DNA from: Bacteroidales bacterium UBA3764
Lineage (GTDB): Bacteria; Bacteroidota; Bacteroidia; Bacteroidales; UBA932
Assembly (NCBI GenBank): GCA_002371115.1
Contig: DFFY01000063.1
Span: 21,305 to 29,043, forward strand
DNA length: 7,739 nt
Reading direction: 5' to 3'
Each line of letters opens with the position of its first letter. Position 1 is the stretch's first letter. The notes beneath the pieces were generated by a model, which was given only the letters and a program-made list of their open reading frames with translations, did not search any database and was not told where the DNA came from. A program made the translations under genes and the position numbers. Of the stretch, positions 6,253 to 7,739 are shown in pieces.

Positions 6253-6975
6253 ATGACCAGACTCAGCGTCAACATCAATAAAATCGCCACCCTCCGCAAC
6301 GCCCGGGGCGGCAACATGCCGGACGTCACCCGCGCCGCGCAAGACTGCGAGCGGTTCGGCGCGCAGGGCATTACGGTACATCCCCGCCCGGACGAGCGCC
6401 ACATCCGCTACAGCGACGTCCGCACCATCCGTCCGCTCATCACAACGGAGTTCAACATAGAAGGGAACCCCACCGTAGATAGTTTTGTGGACCTGGTGCT
6501 GGAAGTGGTCCCGGACCAGGTGACGCTGGTGCCGGACGGTCACGACGCCCTTACGTCCAACGCCGGCTGGGACACCGTCCAATACCGGAGCCTGCTCACG
6601 GACCTGTGCAAAACGTTCCGGGGCAAGGGCATCCGCACGTCCATCTTCATCGACCCCAATCCCCTCATGGCGGAAGGAGCCGCGGCCTGTGGTGCCAACC
6701 GGGTGGAATTATACACGGCCGGCTATGCCGCAGAATATGCGCAGGACCGCGGACAGGCCGTCGCCCGCTATTTGGAAACGGCCGAGGCGGCCCGCGACTG
6801 CGGTCTGGGCCTGAACGCCGGACACGACCTTTCCCTGGAAAACCTGGCCTGGTTCATCCACAACATACCCTGGACCGACGAAGTTTCCATCGGGCATGCG
6901 CTCATCTGCGACGCCCTTTACATGGGTCTGGAGAAAACAATTCAGGCGTATCTTGGGGAAATCTGCAAAAAATAA
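6253..6975 (+). CDS. pdxJ: Pyridoxine 5'-phosphate synthase
   Basis: 240-residue cytosolic TIM-barrel enzyme (E. coli PdxJ is 243) that joins 1-deoxyxylulose 5-phosphate and 3-amino-2-oxopropyl phosphate to make pyridoxine 5'-phosphate, the last ring-forming step of the DXP-dependent vitamin B6 pathway. Motifs in order: LSVNINKIATLRNARGG (4-20), GAQGITVHPRPDERHIR (36-52, with H43 equivalent to E. coli H45), FNIEGNP (67-73, with E70), QVTLVPD (89-95), RVELYTAGYA (150-159), LNAGHDLSLEN (187-197, with H191) and VSIGHALICDALYMGL (211-226). The ATG at 6253 is chosen because the family starts this way and the upstream TTG at 6229 lies in the -7 box. There is no Shine-Dalgarno site. It is divergent from nadK and followed after 46 bases by a lipoprotein gene with its own promoter. 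Confidence 0.97.
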   Translation: MTRLSVNINKIATLRNARGGNMPDVTRAAQDCERFGAQGITVHPRPDERHIRYSDVRTIRPLITTEFNIEGNPTVDSFVDLVLEVVPDQVTLVPDGHDALTSNAGWDTVQYRSLLTDLCKTFRGKGIRTSIFIDPNPLMAEGAAACGANRVELYTAGYAAEYAQDRGQAVARYLETAEAARDCGLGLNAGHDLSLENLAWFIHNIPWTDEVSIGHALICDALYMGLEKTIQAYLGEICKK

Positions 6976-6984
6976 TTAACTTTG
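6953..6984 (+). promoter_or_regulatory. Promoter of the OmpH-like lipoprotein gene
   Basis: TAACTTTG (6977-6984) matches TAnnTTTG and begins two bases after the pdxJ stop. TTG at 6953-6955 inside pdxJ is a possible -33 element with slightly long spacing. Transcription would start near 6990, with a leader of about 32 A/T-rich bases before the ATG at 7022. Confidence 0.55.
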
Positions 6985-7021
6985 TGGACTAAACCTTTGA
7001 ATTATTTATAAAAACAACTAT

Positions 7022-7630
7022 ATGAAAAAGACTCTCATCGTTTTGGGTGCAGCCGCCCTCGTAGCGCTCGCCTCTTCCTGCAACCAGAATCAGGCAGCTG
7101 CTCCGGCAGCCTCCGCAGCCAAAGACAGTGTGGCCGTCGCCGGCAGCATCGTGTACTTCAACATGGACAAGGTCATGGAAGGCTATGACATGGCCAACGA
7201 CCTCAACTCCGTGTTCGAGACCAAGACTTCCGGCATCCAGGCGGAGATTGACCGCCGCGGCAAAAAGCTGGAAAAAGACGCCACCGAGTTCCAGAACAAG
7301 GTGGACAAAGGCCTCCTCACCACGTCCGTGGCCCAGGTACAGTACCAGAAACTTCAGCAGCAACAGCAGGAGTACCAGCAGTATGCGGTGCGCAAGCAGC
7401 AGGAGATGGCGGAGGAGCAGCAGGTGATGATGAACCAGATTGCCAACGCCATCGCTGAATACGTTGCGGAATACAACGCCACGCATCAGTACGCCCTCAT
7501 CCTCACCACCGCCGGCGGCATCCTTCCCACCCCCGTGGTCACCGGAGACCCTTCCCTTGACATCACGGAAGACCTGCTCGCCGGGCTCAACGCCGCTTAC
7601 ATTAAAACCAAAGACAGCGCCAAGAAGTAG
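7022..7630 (+). CDS. OmpH/Skp-family lipoprotein
   Basis: 202-residue predicted lipoprotein. Signal peptide MKKTLIVLGAAALVALASSC has a lipobox ending at C20. The following NQNQAAA lacks the acidic surface-export signal of Bacteroidetes, so it probably faces the periplasm. After an Ala/Ser-rich linker to about residue 40 comes an OmpH-type domain: strand SIVYFNMDKVMEGYD (42-56), a Gln-rich coiled coil (about 60-150, with QQQQQ at 113-117) and return strands YALILTTAGGILPT (157-170) followed by PSLDITEDLLAGLNAAY (177-193). By family it is a periplasmic chaperone; membrane anchoring sets it apart from the soluble paralogue at 1355-1927, with which it shares little sequence beyond the fold pattern. 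It has its own promoter, and its TAG stop overlaps the GTG of the next gene, suggesting coupled translation. A separate envelope role is possible. Confidence 0.88.
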   Translation: MKKTLIVLGAAALVALASSCNQNQAAAPAASAAKDSVAVAGSIVYFNMDKVMEGYDMANDLNSVFETKTSGIQAEIDRRGKKLEKDATEFQNKVDKGLLTTSVAQVQYQKLQQQQQEYQQYAVRKQQEMAEEQQVMMNQIANAIAEYVAEYNATHQYALILTTAGGILPTPVVTGDPSLDITEDLLAGLNAAYIKTKDSAKK

Positions 7631-7739
7631 TGCGGATAGCCCTCCTGTCCAGTTTTTACCCCCTCAGGGGCGGCATTTCCCAGTTCAACGCCAGCATGCT
7701 GGAGGAACTGGGAAAATGTCATGATACCCGGGCCTTCTC
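7630..7739 (+). CDS. Glycosyltransferase, family 4-like N-terminus, cut by window edge
   Basis: The first 36 codons of a gene that leaves the window. From the GTG at 7630 it reads (M)RIALLSSFYPLRGGISQFN and continues ASMLEELGKCHDTRAF. An initial strand IALLSSFYP followed by a Gly-rich turn (RGGISQFN) and a helix is how GT-B glycosyltransferases of family 4 typically begin, and relatives in Bacteroidales start very similarly. Such enzymes add sugars from nucleotide donors to lipid-linked or surface glycans in the cytosol. GTG is taken as the start because it overlaps the preceding TAG by one base (TAGTG) and puts the hydrophobic strand right at the N-terminus. There is no room for a separate promoter, so it should be co-transcribed with the lipoprotein gene. 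Donor and acceptor cannot be told from this fragment. Confidence 0.7.
   Translation, partial: MRIALLSSFYPLRGGISQFNASMLEELGKCHDTRAF

Noticed and set aside
6989..7486. 165-codon minus-strand Leu/His-rich frame opposite the OmpH lipoprotein
   Set aside because: The Leu and Val richness is the complement of Gln/Lys-rich coiled-coil codons, and the frame covers the lipoprotein promoter and signal peptide.

Overview
This window looks like ordinary core chromosome from a member of the Bacteroidales (Bacteroidetes). Three things point there. Genes are preceded by the Bacteroidetes-type -7 promoter box TAnnTTTG and mostly lack clear Shine-Dalgarno sites. The block nadK-uppS-bamA-ompH with pdxJ divergent to nadK is, from memory, typical of the order. 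The proteins (no acidic export signal after the lipoprotein cysteine, BamA ending in Phe, two OmpH-type chaperones) also fit. The DNA is fairly GC-rich with G/C-rich third codon positions, so a Rikenellaceae-like or related high-GC lineage is plausible, but the genus cannot be fixed from the sequence.

Layout. Positions 1-1238 (minus strand) hold a glutamate dehydrogenase that lacks its C-terminus at the window edge. It has its own promoter and a small inverted repeat in its leader. Positions 1355-6171 (minus strand) hold an envelope-building cluster transcribed as nadK, uppS, bamA, ompH. NAD kinase overlaps or abuts undecaprenyl diphosphate synthase. Then come BamA, with a promoter of its own, and a secreted Skp/OmpH chaperone. 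Between bamA and ompH lies a short repeat array that includes the last codons of bamA. Positions 6172-6252 are a compact divergent promoter region. On the plus strand follow pdxJ (6253-6975), an OmpH-like lipoprotein (7022-7630) and, overlapping its stop by one base, the start of a family-4-type glycosyltransferase that leaves the window at 7739. No stretch above 300 bases lacks a gene.

How the genes fit together. BamA inserts beta-barrel proteins into the outer membrane. OmpH/Skp proteins carry those clients across the periplasm. UppS makes the C55 lipid carrier for peptidoglycan and surface polysaccharide, and a glycosyltransferase begins next to the second OmpH. NadK, PdxJ and GDH supply NADP, pyridoxal phosphate and the link between ammonia and glutamate.

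I found no mobile element, CRISPR array, RNA gene or evident novel system. The items most worth a second look are the altered, cysteine-rich coenzyme-side motifs of the glutamate dehydrogenase and the repeat array that duplicates the 3' end of bamA.
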